Assembly (NCBI RefSeq): GCF_000772045.1
Contig: NZ_CP009754.1
Location: forward strand, 5,766,001 to 5,830,000
Source of the DNA: Streptomyces sp. CCM_MD2014
GTDB taxonomy: Bacteria > Actinomycetota > Actinomycetes > Streptomycetales > Streptomycetaceae
Length of the DNA: 64,000 nt
Reading direction: 5' to 3'
The position numbers were made by a program, and so were the translations under genes. Below, piece after piece: positions 33,988-41,682 of the stretch. Within the stretch, counting starts at the first letter, position 1. Each line of letters starts with the position of its first letter. The notes beneath the pieces were generated by a model. That model searched no databases. It was given only the letters and a program-made list of their open reading frames with translations, and was not told where the DNA came from.

Positions 33988-34797
33988 GTGCCAGAGGGGC
34001 ACACGATCCACCGGCTGGCCCAGGACTACACCGCCGCCTTCGCCCGGACGGCGGTCCGCGTCACCAGCCCCCAGGGCAAGTTCGCCGACTCCGCCGCCCT
34101 CCTCGACGGCACCGTCCTGACCACCGCCGACGCCCACGGCAAACACCTCTTCCTCGGCTTCGGGGACCTCCACTGGGTCCACATCCACCTCGGCCTCTTC
34201 GGCAAGGTCACCTTCGGCCCCGCCCCCGCACCCGCGCCCACGGACACCGTCCGCCTCCGCCTGGCGAACGGCACCGCCCACGTCGACCTCCGCGGCCCCA
34301 CCACCTGCGCCCTGATCACGGAACCCGAGAAGCAGGCGATACACGACCGCCTCGGCCCCGACCCCCTGCGCCCGGACGCCGACCCCGCGGCGGCGTACCG
34401 CCGGATCTCCCGCAGCCGCACCACCGTCGCCGCCCTGCTCATGGACCAGAAGATCGTCGCGGGCGTCGGCAACGTCTACCGCGCCGAGGTCCTCTTCCGC
34501 CACGGCATCGACCCGTACCGCCCCGGCAAGGACCTCACCCCCGCCGAGTGGGACGCGATCTGGCAGGACCTCACCGAGCTCATGCGCGAGGGCGTGCGCA
34601 ACAACCGCATCGACACCGTCCGCCCCGAGCACACCCCCGAGGCCATGGGCCGCCCGCCCCGCGTCGACGACCACGGCGGCGAGGTCTACGTCTACCGCCG
34701 GGCCGACCAGCCCTGCCACCTGTGCGGCGGCCCGGTCGCCACCGCTGACCTCGCCGCCCGCAACCTCTTCTGGTGCCCGAGCTGCCAGAAACGGTAG
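33988..34797 (+). CDS. Fpg/Nei-family DNA glycosylase
   Basis: GTG start, 269 residues. The mature N-terminus PEGHTIHRLAQDY supplies the catalytic proline and E3 of the Fpg/Nei family. The helix-two-turn-helix is VAGVGNVYRAEVLFRHGIDP and the C-terminal zinc finger is CHLCGG...FWCPSCQ. PEGHT rather than PELPE points to the Nei side, excising oxidised pyrimidines by base excision repair with beta/delta-elimination. The length is right for the family. Confidence 0.92.
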   Translation: MPEGHTIHRLAQDYTAAFARTAVRVTSPQGKFADSAALLDGTVLTTADAHGKHLFLGFGDLHWVHIHLGLFGKVTFGPAPAPAPTDTVRLRLANGTAHVDLRGPTTCALITEPEKQAIHDRLGPDPLRPDADPAAAYRRISRSRTTVAALLMDQKIVAGVGNVYRAEVLFRHGIDPYRPGKDLTPAEWDAIWQDLTELMREGVRNNRIDTVRPEHTPEAMGRPPRVDDHGGEVYVYRRADQPCHLCGGPVATADLAARNLFWCPSCQKR

Positions 34798-34807
34798 AAG
34801 GCCCCGC

Positions 34808-36085
34808 TCAGAACCCGTGCGGCAGCCACGGCGCCACGTCCGACCCGAACCCCACCGACGCCGCCGCCAGCGCCCCGGACCGCACCTCACGCACCCGCCC
34901 GGCCGCGGCGAGCGAACCCAGGCTCACCCCGCCGAGGTACGCGGCCCCCAACTCCCGCACGGACAGAACGAGATCCGCCGCGTCGGCCGTACGCTCGCAG
35001 GACGCCCCCTTCGCGTCGCCGCTCAGCCGCCAACGCCCCGCGTTCCAGGGGCAGAAGGCGTCCTCGACCTCGAACACCACGTCCACCGGCGCCTGGTAGG
35101 TCCGCGCCGCGAGCGCCGCCCCCACGTCCACCAGCCGCACGTACAACGCGTCCCGCAGCGCCGGCCGGCACCGCCGGACGTCCGACACCTGGTGCTGCCA
35201 CGCCTCGTCGACCGGCCGCCCCCGCACCGTCAGCGTGGAGGTCAGGTCGATGTCGTACAGGAAGCGCCACAACGCCGCCTCGGTCGCCGGGTCGAGGCCG
35301 GCCAGGGCGTCCAGGACCACCGTGCCCTTCGGCCCCTGGGTCCCCCAGGCCGGCCGCACCCGGAACCGTGCGAACCCGGTGACCTCGCCGCCCCGCCGCG
35401 CGAGCACGCACTGCAGGGGCGACGCCCCGTCCCGCCCGCTCTCCGGGTCCAGCACTCCCAGCCGCTCCCAGCCGGGCCGCCGGGCCAGCATCCCGGGCCG
35501 CGCCGGCACCAGCCGCGCGTACACCGCCTCGCACGCGTCGAGCACCTCGGCGGGCGCCGCGTACCGCAGCCGTACGTCATCCGTGCCGGGCGGCACCGAC
35601 AGCCTGACCCGGCTCGTGTCGATCTCCGCGCCGAGCTCGAAGGTCGCGGCGCCGTAGCCGAACCGGCCGTAGATCGCCGGCTCGGAGGCGGTCAGCACGG
35701 CCAGCGGCTCGCCCCAGGACCGTACGTCGTCCAACTGCCGCCGCATCATCGACGTCAGCACGCCCCGGCGCCGGTGCGTGGCGGCGACGCTCACCATCGT
35801 CACGCCCGCGGCGGGCACCTGCGCGCCGCCCGGCACGGTCATCCGGAAGGCGAACGCCCCCGCCGTCCCGACGCACTCCTCGCCCTCCCACACGCCGATC
35901 GACCGGTCGACCTGCGTCAGCTCCCGGAACAGCTCCAACTCCTCGGCCGGTCCCGCGATCCCGCCGAAGGCACGGATCAGCGTCCCGTACCAGGTCTCCC
36001 ACTCCTCGCGCCGCAGCGCCCGCGGCTCCGCGGCCGCCGTCGTCGTCACACCGTCACCGTCGTCATCACCCGTGGACCGTCCCAT
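34808..36085 (-). CDS. Eis-like GNAT N-acetyltransferase
   Basis: I use the ATG at 36085 (MGRSTGDDDG, 425 residues); GTG starts at 36109 and 36049 are also possible and no ribosome site decides. The N-terminal GNAT fold carries VAATHRRRGVLTSMMRRQLDD, the acetyl-CoA loop with R/G-x-x-G/A. A second GNAT-like lobe and a C-terminal SCP2-like domain follow, and the chain ends APWLPHGF, with the terminal carboxylate typical of Eis. Eis proteins acetylate amines, including aminoglycosides; the substrate here is unknown. Confidence 0.9.
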   Translation of the reverse strand: MGRSTGDDDGDGVTTTAAAEPRALRREEWETWYGTLIRAFGGIAGPAEELELFRELTQVDRSIGVWEGEECVGTAGAFAFRMTVPGGAQVPAAGVTMVSVAATHRRRGVLTSMMRRQLDDVRSWGEPLAVLTASEPAIYGRFGYGAATFELGAEIDTSRVRLSVPPGTDDVRLRYAAPAEVLDACEAVYARLVPARPGMLARRPGWERLGVLDPESGRDGASPLQCVLARRGGEVTGFARFRVRPAWGTQGPKGTVVLDALAGLDPATEAALWRFLYDIDLTSTLTVRGRPVDEAWQHQVSDVRRCRPALRDALYVRLVDVGAALAARTYQAPVDVVFEVEDAFCPWNAGRWRLSGDAKGASCERTADAADLVLSVRELGAAYLGGVSLGSLAAAGRVREVRSGALAAASVGFGSDVAPWLPHGF

Positions 36086-36247
36086 GCAGCATGCGTACCA
36101 GGACCGCACGGGACGGGCGAGGCAATTTCCGCGGGGTTGCGGCGCGGAAGCCGTTCGTGAAGTTCACTGTGAAGTCCGGCCCCGGACGGGGGACAAGTGG
36201 GACCTCCCGTGCCAAGCGGCCGGTCCGATGGATAGGGTCCCGAACTA

Positions 36248-37435
36248 ATGGCAGCAGGACGACAGCGGCGCGCGGAGGCCGAGACGTTCACGGCCCGGTG
36301 GAAGAAGCAGTGGCACCGGGCCCGCGTCGGCGTGCGCCGAGCCGCCGTCGACTACTTCCGCGGCGACGGCTCGGACTGGATCGCGCTCGCCGGACTGCTG
36401 CTCACGATCCCCGTCATCGCGGCCACCACGATGGCCAACTCCGTGTGGTGCTCGCCCTCCGCGCTGGTCATCCCGATCGTCGCGGGCGGCCTGCTGCTGC
36501 GCCCGGCGAGCCTGCTCGGCCTGTACGCGGCGGCGGCCACCGCGCTGATCGTGGAGTCCGTACAGCTCGGCCCGTACACCGAGGGCCCGTCCCGCGTCAC
36601 CCCCGGCGTGGTCCTGGTGGTCGCGGCCTGCGGCTTCTTCGGGCTGCTCGTCGCCCAGTTCCGCAGCCGGGTCGGCGTGCCCTGGCGGCGCGGCGGCACC
36701 ATGCTCTTCGACCTGCGCGAACGCATCCGCGTCCAGAGCAAGCTGCCCCGGCTGCCCAAGGGCTGGCACCGCGAGATGGCGCTGCGCCCGGCCGGCGGCC
36801 AGTCCTTCTCGGGCGACTTCGTCGTCGCCGCCCGCACGAACGGCGGCCGCACCCTGGAGGTCGTCCTCACCGACGTCTCCGGCAAGGGGATGGACGCGGC
36901 CTCGCGCGCCCTGCTGCTGTCGGGCGCCTTCGGCGGGCTGCTGGGCAGCCTTCCCCCGCACGCCTTCCTGCCGGCCGCCAACGGCTATCTGCTGCGCCAG
37001 GACTGGGACGAGGGCTTCGCCACCTCCATCCACCTCGTCCTGGACCTCGACTCCGGCGACTACGAGTTGTACTCCGCCGGACATCCGCCGGGCCTCCAGC
37101 TCAGCGCGGGCACCGGCCGCTGGGAGGAGAAGTCGGCCGAGGGACCGCTGCTCGGTGTGTACGACGGTGCGCAGTTCGACCAGGTGAAGGGCACCCTGCG
37201 GCCCGGAGACGTGCTGATGCTGTTCACGGACGGCCTGGTGGAGACCTCCGACCGGGACATCGCCGAGGGCATCGACCGCCTCACCGGCGAGGCCGACCGC
37301 TATGTCGCGGGCGGCTTCCACGGCGCGGCCTGGCACCTGATCGAGGCGGTGGCCAAGGACGTCAACGACGACCGGGCCCTGCTGCTGATCTGCCGGGAGG
37401 GGCCCACGGCCCAGTCCGCGACCGCGACGGACTGA
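36248..37435 (+). CDS. membrane-bound SpoIIE-type PP2C phosphatase
   Basis: The 395-residue protein has an amphipathic N-terminus, three membrane helices at about 45-65, 77-100 and 115-137, then a SpoIIE/PPM phosphatase domain. Metal-binding motifs are SGDFVVAAR, DVSGKGMDAASRALL, LMLFTDGLVETSD and DDRALLLI. Streptomyces phosphatases of this type dephosphorylate anti-anti-sigma factors in partner-switching cascades. No sensor domain other than the membrane segment and no adjacent anti-sigma factor is seen. Confidence 0.9.
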   Translation: MAAGRQRRAEAETFTARWKKQWHRARVGVRRAAVDYFRGDGSDWIALAGLLLTIPVIAATTMANSVWCSPSALVIPIVAGGLLLRPASLLGLYAAAATALIVESVQLGPYTEGPSRVTPGVVLVVAACGFFGLLVAQFRSRVGVPWRRGGTMLFDLRERIRVQSKLPRLPKGWHREMALRPAGGQSFSGDFVVAARTNGGRTLEVVLTDVSGKGMDAASRALLLSGAFGGLLGSLPPHAFLPAANGYLLRQDWDEGFATSIHLVLDLDSGDYELYSAGHPPGLQLSAGTGRWEEKSAEGPLLGVYDGAQFDQVKGTLRPGDVLMLFTDGLVETSDRDIAEGIDRLTGEADRYVAGGFHGAAWHLIEAVAKDVNDDRALLLICREGPTAQSATATD

Positions 37436-37468
37436 AAGCCCGCGCCGGCGCGCCGACATACTGGGCCC

Positions 37469-37948
37469 ATGTCCCACGACTCCCGTTCCCCCGCCCCCGC
37501 GCCGCTCTCCCTCGCCGAGGTCGAGGCCACCGCCCGCGCCGCCCACGACGGACAGACGGACAAGGCGGGCCGGCCGTACGCCGAGCACCTGCGAGCCGTG
37601 GCCGAGGGCGTACGGCGACGCGGCGGCGACGACGAGCAGATCGCCGCCGCCTGGCTCCACGACGCCGTGGAGGACGACGCGCTGACCGAGCGATGGCTGG
37701 AGGAGGCGCCGCTGAGCCGCCGTACCAAGGACATCGTCCTGGCCCTCACCAAGCGGCCGGGGGAGCCGCCGGAGGCGTACGCCGCGCGGATCCTCGCCAC
37801 CCCCGGCGCGCCGCTGGTCAAGGAGGCGGACCTGGCGCACAACGCCGACCCCGCGCGGCTCGCCGTCCTCGACGAGGCCACCCGCACACGTCTGGCCGAG
37901 AAGTACGCGCGGATGCGCGCACTTCTCGGCCAGGGGGACGGGGGATGA
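37469..37948 (+). CDS. HD-domain hydrolase (MESH1/RelA-HD type)
   Basis: The 159-residue protein matches the hydrolase half of RelA/SpoT: ARAAHDGQTDKAGRPYAEHL, AAAWLHDAVEDDALT (metal-binding HD) and VKEADLAHNADPARL. It has no synthetase, TGS or ACT domain and resembles small alarmone or phosphoester hydrolases (MESH1). ppGpp hydrolysis is plausible but not shown. It follows the SpoIIE-type gene by 33 bp and is possibly cotranscribed. Confidence 0.85.
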   Translation: MSHDSRSPAPAPLSLAEVEATARAAHDGQTDKAGRPYAEHLRAVAEGVRRRGGDDEQIAAAWLHDAVEDDALTERWLEEAPLSRRTKDIVLALTKRPGEPPEAYAARILATPGAPLVKEADLAHNADPARLAVLDEATRTRLAEKYARMRALLGQGDGG

Positions 37949-37988
37949 GCGACGGGCGCCGCGCCGGCGGGGGGAGCCGGCCGGAGAG

Positions 37989-39155
37989 CTAGACGGGGAC
38001 CTTCTCGCCGCTGCCGTTCGGCGCGGTGGCCTCCGCGGACGTCTCGCGCGCGCCGCCGCCGTCCTTGTCGCGCTTCTCCCGGCCCCGGGCGGCGTCGCCG
38101 GGGTCCCGCTTGAAGGCCCAGTCCATCCGCGGCTCGACCACGTACCGCATGACCCGCTGCACGGGCTTGGTGCACAGCAGGGTGATGACGGTGGCGCCGA
38201 GGACGGTGAGCCCGATCTCGCCGAGCGGCGTGTCCAGGAAGGAGTGCTGGAACCAGCCGGTGTAGCTGCCCTCCTTCACCAGGAAGCCGTGCAGCAGGTA
38301 GCCGTAGATCGTGCCGGCGCCGAGCGCGGTGAACCACATGCGCCGGCCGGGCACCCAGGCGAAGAAGCACGCGGACAGCACCACGGAGCAGCCGAAGAGC
38401 GCCAGTGTCAGGACCGGCCCGGACCACCAGGGGCCGCCCGTGTCCTGTACGGCGGCGTTGCGGTAGAACCAGCCGGTCTCCATGCGCGGCACCGACCACC
38501 AGCCGACGACCAGCGCCGCCGCGACCACCGGCACGGACCAGATCCGCACCGCGCGGCGCCGCACCAGTTGGAAGTGCTCGGGGCGCAGCAGCAGACCCAG
38601 CACGAAGCACGGCAGGAACTGCAGCACGCGCTGCATGTTCAGGTCGTTGTCGACGGTGGGCGTCACGGAGGCCAGCGCGGCGATGCCCAGGGCGATCGGG
38701 AGCGGCCAACGGACCGTCTGCCAGATGGGGGTGGTCAGCCGCCAGACGAACAGCGCGCACAGGAACCACAGGAGGTAGGTCGGGTCCAGCAGGCTGAAGT
38801 CGCTCTGCGGGTCCTCGCTGACGCGGCGGTGCAGCGTGTAGGCGACCTCGAAGACGAGGTACGGCACGGCGACACCGGTGATCAGCCGTTTGACGCGCTT
38901 GGGGCTCAGGTCGAAACTGCGCGAGAAGTAGCCGGAGATGATGATGAACGCCGGCATGTGGAACGTGTACAGGACCCGGTAGAGGGCCTCCACGGTCCGG
39001 TTCCCGTCCAGGATCTGTCCCCAGGCGTGGCCCACACCGACCAGTACGATCGCCAGGTACTTGGCGTTGTCGAAGAACGCGTCGCGCTGCCGGCTCGGCT
39101 GGGCGCGTCGGGACGGCGACTTCCGGTCGCCGTCGGATCGCAGCGAGCTAGTCAT
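37989..39155 (-). CDS. acyltransferase-3 family membrane protein
   Basis: GGGGGG lies just before the ATG at 39155 (MTSSLRSDGDRKSPSRRAQ), giving 388 residues. About ten membrane helices carry the acyltransferase-3 motifs FFDNAKYLAIVLVGVGHAWG (catalytic histidine), FHMPAFIIISGYFSRS and IYGYLLHGFLVKEG. Such proteins O-acetylate or O-succinylate sugars or polymers at the membrane. The N- and C-termini are basic, charged cytoplasmic tails. It converges on the HD gene. Confidence 0.88.
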   Translation of the reverse strand: MTSSLRSDGDRKSPSRRAQPSRQRDAFFDNAKYLAIVLVGVGHAWGQILDGNRTVEALYRVLYTFHMPAFIIISGYFSRSFDLSPKRVKRLITGVAVPYLVFEVAYTLHRRVSEDPQSDFSLLDPTYLLWFLCALFVWRLTTPIWQTVRWPLPIALGIAALASVTPTVDNDLNMQRVLQFLPCFVLGLLLRPEHFQLVRRRAVRIWSVPVVAAALVVGWWSVPRMETGWFYRNAAVQDTGGPWWSGPVLTLALFGCSVVLSACFFAWVPGRRMWFTALGAGTIYGYLLHGFLVKEGSYTGWFQHSFLDTPLGEIGLTVLGATVITLLCTKPVQRVMRYVVEPRMDWAFKRDPGDAARGREKRDKDGGGARETSAEATAPNGSGEKVPV

Positions 39156-39878
39156 GCCACCCCCCGCCGAAAACCGGCGAGTAGTCACAGGACCTCGCTG
39201 CTCTGGTGGGGGACGAGGCAGCGTAGAACATCTGAGGCACCCTAGCGTTCTCCGTGTGATTCCGTAAAACCCTCGACGTCATTCCTGTATTTCAGGTCTT
39301 GAGTACGGTGTGAGTACCGTGCGAGTACCCCCGTATTCGGGGAACACGGCCTCTCCGGGTGCGTGACGGCTCCCACATCACGTGATGCCGTGCCAGGCCG
39401 AAGCGCCGCATGACGGGCCCCACTTGTCGTGACAAGTCCTGACTAAGAACCGCATAAGGCCGGCGGGCGACTCCGCTGGAATGTCCGCTTCAATGCGCTT
39501 ACGGGGTCGGTGGGTGATCCTGTGTTCTCCCTGTGTCGATCCTGTCGGTGAACGGGCCGAGGCCTCCGTCGATGTCTCCGTCGATGCCCTGTCGATGTGT
39601 CCCCCGTGACAATTCGAATTACCTGCGAACGCATTGTGTGGGCATTGAAACGAAGCGGTCGGAATTCTTCGTACGGACGTTCCCTCGAAATCGTGTACGG
39701 GAGTGTGGGACCCGGTGCGCCCGCGTGCGCGGGGGCGTGTGCCGTCGGCGGAACCGGCCGGACGATGTGTCAGCCGCCGCATGAGGGGGCCCGGTTGGTG
39801 GCACGATGGTTCTGGCGGGGGTGTGCGGTTCCGCACCTCCGGGCCGGGAGAGCGGACCGACCGAGGGTGTGATCAGTT
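39156..39878. other. 723-bp region without a confident gene
   Basis: It is less GC-rich than its surroundings and contains perfect or near-perfect palindromes CATCACGTGATG (39376-39387) and ACTTGTCGTGACAAGT (39422-39437), several GTCGATG(T) repeats (39576-39600), and GAGTAC-type direct repeats near 39300-39330. A 152-residue reverse frame exists but has no start signal or domain. Probably regulatory or decayed sequence at the flank of the element's integration site. Confidence 0.5.
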
Positions 39879-40073
39879 GTGGCCATTTCGCTGTCAGTGG
39901 TGCTGCTGTTGGCGATCATCCTGGTGGTGCTGCTGCGGGGAGGGTCCATCAAGGCGGGGCCGGCGATCGTCGCGGTCCTCTTCGGCTTCTTCCTGGCCTC
40001 GACCGGCATGGCCGACGACATCCAGCGCTTCCTGGACTCGATAGCCGACATGGTCAACTCGATCCAGTTCTAG
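39879..40073 (+). CDS. small membrane protein (64 aa)
   Basis: GTG start, 64 residues: a hydrophobic N-terminal helix (ISLSVVLLLAIILVVLLRGG), a second helix (GPAIVAVLFGFFLASTGM), then an amphipathic Asp/Ile C-terminus (DDIQRFLDSIADMVNSIQF). I recall similar short proteins conserved among Streptomyces but no function. It is the last chromosomal gene before the integrated element, and its terminator abuts attL. Confidence 0.8.
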   Translation: MAISLSVVLLLAIILVVLLRGGSIKAGPAIVAVLFGFFLASTGMADDIQRFLDSIADMVNSIQF

Positions 40074-40101
40074 ACCGGCGGACCGCGTCCGGAGCGCACG
40101 A

Positions 40102-40142
40102 AGGCCTCCGGCCCGATCCCTGGGGGACCGGGCCGGAGGCCT
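40102..40142 (+). terminator. terminator of the small membrane protein gene
   Basis: A 14-bp stem (AGGCCTCCGGCCCG and complement) closes a 13-nt loop. It ends 3 bp before the att repeat. Confidence 0.88.
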
Positions 40143-40145
40143 CTC

Positions 40146-40189
40146 GGAGCGGGCGACGGGAATCGAACCCGCGTAGCCAGTTTGGAAGA
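40146..40189 (-). repeat. attL: 44-bp copy of the 3' part of tRNA-Gly
   Basis: Identical to 49679-49722: it covers the tRNA from the end of the anticodon-stem 5' strand through the T arm to the acceptor stem. The base at 40145 is C where the intact gene has T, so the displaced original end would read CCG instead of CCA. Confidence 0.93.
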
Positions 40190-40232
40190 TCGCGTACGCG
40201 ATTGTCGGCTGACCTGGCGAAGCGCTGACCTG
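40189..40232. other. palindrome and direct repeats next to attL (candidate recombinase arm sites)
   Basis: A perfect 14-bp palindrome, ATCGCGTACGCGAT (40189-40202), begins at the att boundary. Two copies of GCTGACCTG follow at 40208-40216 and 40224-40232. CTGACCTG occurs once more near the right end (49657-49664). These fit arm-type binding sites for Int or Xis; the function is inferred from position. Confidence 0.45.
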
Positions 40233-40270
40233 CGCGACCGCTAGAACATCGCTGGTAGTCCCCGTGGCTC

Positions 40271-40305
40271 CCCCTGGCGTGCCTCTTGTTCGGGCACGCC
40301 AGGGG
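40271..40305 (-). terminator. terminator of the left-end small gene
   Basis: Perfect 13-bp stem (CCCCTGGCGTGCC and complement) with a 9-nt loop, directly downstream of the minus-strand 66-aa gene. Confidence 0.8.
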
Positions 40306-40319
40306 CACGCTGTCGAGCG

Positions 40320-40520
40320 TCACATATAGTGCAGCAGCAGGACTGCCACACCTGTCAGGGCAGTGATCAGGCTGGCGATTGCCGAGATCAACGCGGCGGT
40401 CTGGGGTGGGTGAGTTGCAGGATGAGATCTCATTGCTGTACTCTCCGCCGTACCGTTAGACGCATTGGATTGCAATGCATCTGACGGGTTGGTGGGCTCC
40501 TTGGGCAAAGGGTGCTCCAT
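40320..40520 (-). CDS. small tail-anchored membrane protein of the AICE (66 aa)
   Basis: The 66-residue product has a polar Asn/Ser/Thr/Pro-rich N-terminus and one C-terminal membrane helix (ALISAIASLITALTGVAVLLL, ending HYM), so it is probably tail-anchored. No Shine-Dalgarno precedes the ATG; instead an operator-like sequence (TTGGCTTAACCAG) abuts it, which suggests a leaderless, repressor-controlled transcript. The hairpin downstream supports a real transcription unit. Function unknown; a spread or exclusion role is only a guess. Confidence 0.5.
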   Translation of the reverse strand: MEHPLPKEPTNPSDALQSNASNGTAESTAMRSHPATHPPQTAALISAIASLITALTGVAVLLLHYM

Positions 40521-40533
40521 CTGGTTAAGCCAA
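40521..40533. promoter_or_regulatory. possible fourth KorSA-like operator site
   Basis: CTGGTTAAGCCAA resembles the CTGGCTTAAGCCAG sites at 42482-42557 with one base missing and one changed. It abuts the ATG of the 66-aa gene, a position suited to repression. Confidence 0.4.
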
Positions 40534-40765
40534 CAGGCGTCTGCGCGCGGTCAGAGGTGACGCAGGCGCCTATTTGGCGTGTCCTGAGTTGTGGATGCGC
40601 ACTTTACCATGCGAGTGACTGCAACCCGTAGGCGCTATTGGCGACTTGGGCGTAAGCGGTCGACTGCTTCTGGACCGGTCGGTTCGGCTAGCGCTCACTT
40701 CCGGGTGCAGGGTGCTTTGTCTCAGACGTATTCGATCAACTCACATCAACCCACCACTCTCCCAG

Positions 40766-40915
40766 GCTCCCATCCCGTCCGCCGTCGACCCACACACCGT
40801 GGAGCGGGCGTGGTTCAGGGCGTCCAGGTGGAGCGCGCCACTGTACGAACGACCTGGACGCCCTGGGCCGCGTCTGCTCGGCTCTGCCTGGGTCGACGGT
40901 GGACGGGATGGGAGC
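40766..40915 (+). other. 150-nt nested inverted repeat, candidate structured RNA or replication origin
   Basis: Three stacked helices are visible: outer 27 bp (40766-40792 with 40889-40915), middle 9 bp (40802-40810 with 40871-40879) and inner 14 bp (40816-40829 with 40852-40865). The inner helix is perfect. The outer has one and the middle two non-Watson-Crick pairs; all three are G on the left opposite T on the right, so a plus-strand RNA pairs throughout, whereas a minus-strand RNA would have A-C mismatches. There is no gene overlap. Possible roles: counter-transcript or incompatibility RNA, or sso/dso hairpin. Not a family I can name. Confidence 0.6.
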
Positions 40916-41062
40916 ACCCTACGCACGCCCTCTACGGGCCCGCGGCCGGCGACGGTGCCCCCTCCATCCCGGTGCCGGCCGATCCCCCGCCGGAGGCATC
41001 GTCTTTGACCGTCACACGCTATGCGGGCTCTACCCTCGGGCCGTAACTCGCTTGCGGCCACA

Positions 41063-41137
41063 TGGGTCGGACCCCTGCGCCGAAGGCGTGTGGGGGGCCG
41101 ACCCAAGGGGCCAGCCCGCGCCTTGCGCGGGCCCTTG
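41063..41137 (-). terminator. tandem hairpins downstream of the GntR-GNAT operon
   Basis: The first hairpin met by the minus-strand transcript has a GCCCGCGC-CTT-GCGCGGGC core (41114-41132), extended by CAAGG/CCTTG. The second (41063-41105) pairs TGGGTCGG with CCGACCCA around an inner CGCC-GAA-GGCG hairpin. Together they probably terminate the operon; the second could also belong to an origin. Confidence 0.65.
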
Positions 41138-41167
41138 ATGAGGTAGAGAAACCTGTAACAGCCCTGT

Positions 41168-41680
41168 TCAGGCGGTCGGGGAGACGTAGCACACCGCAGG
41201 GATGGTCTCGCCGCTGCCGAAGTGGTGGATGGTCTCGCCGATCTTCCGCCAGCCAAGCCGTTCGTAAAGGCGGATAGCGGATGCGTCCTTCACCATGACA
41301 TCGAGGACAAGGCGAAGCCCTTGTGCATGGGCGTGGGACACGGCGGCTTCCATGAGGCGTCGGCCGGCTGCTTGTTTCCTGGCCGACTGCACCACGAACA
41401 GCCGTGCCAGCACGCCCACGTGGTCCAGGTTGGCGCCGCTCTGTTTGACCCAAAGGTCTGCGGCAGCTTCGCCCTGCGGTTTCATCACCGCCACGTGCCC
41501 CACAATCCGCCCGCCGCTCTCCGCGACCCATGCCGCCAGAGTGTCTTCCGACTTAATCCATGCCTCGGGATCGTCGACACCCTCCACCGGATAGCCGTCC
41601 GTGTCGTGAACCTCGACTAGCGCCGCTGCGGCGCCGGACAGATCGTCGTCGGTGAACGGACGAACGGTCACGGAATCCAA
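41168..41680 (-). CDS. GNAT-family N-acetyltransferase in the AICE
   Basis: The 170-residue GNAT protein begins at TTG (MDSVTVRPFTDDDLS), placed six bases after AGGAGG and two bases after the GntR stop, so it is translationally coupled. Acetyl-CoA motifs are ARLFVVQSARKQAAGRRLME and the C-terminal DASAIRLYERLGWRKIG. The substrate is unknown. Such cargo next to korSA is unusual: pSAM2 has pif (a NUDIX gene) nearby. It may be accessory cargo, such as self-protection, or modify a transfer or toxin target; the sequence does not decide. Confidence 0.85.
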   Translation of the reverse strand: MDSVTVRPFTDDDLSGAAAALVEVHDTDGYPVEGVDDPEAWIKSEDTLAAWVAESGGRIVGHVAVMKPQGEAAADLWVKQSGANLDHVGVLARLFVVQSARKQAAGRRLMEAAVSHAHAQGLRLVLDVMVKDASAIRLYERLGWRKIGETIHHFGSGETIPAVCYVSPTA

Positions 41681-41682
41681 GG

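Larger units (their letters stand above)
40534..41167. other. 634-bp gene-free left region of the AICE
   Basis: No frame here has a convincing start or domain. The first 200 bp are comparatively A/T-rich; then come the 150-nt nested hairpin (40766-40915) and the double hairpin (41063-41137). A replication origin, single-strand initiation site or conjugation locus (clt) would be expected somewhere in an AICE, and this is the largest space for one. Confidence 0.55.

Noticed and set aside
39378..39836. 152-residue minus-strand frame left of the AICE
   Set aside because: No ribosome site, no domain and biased composition; treated as noncoding.
40591..41046. Plus-strand open frames across the nested hairpin
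   Set aside because: They read through both arms without a start signal; the inverted-repeat structure explains the sequence better.
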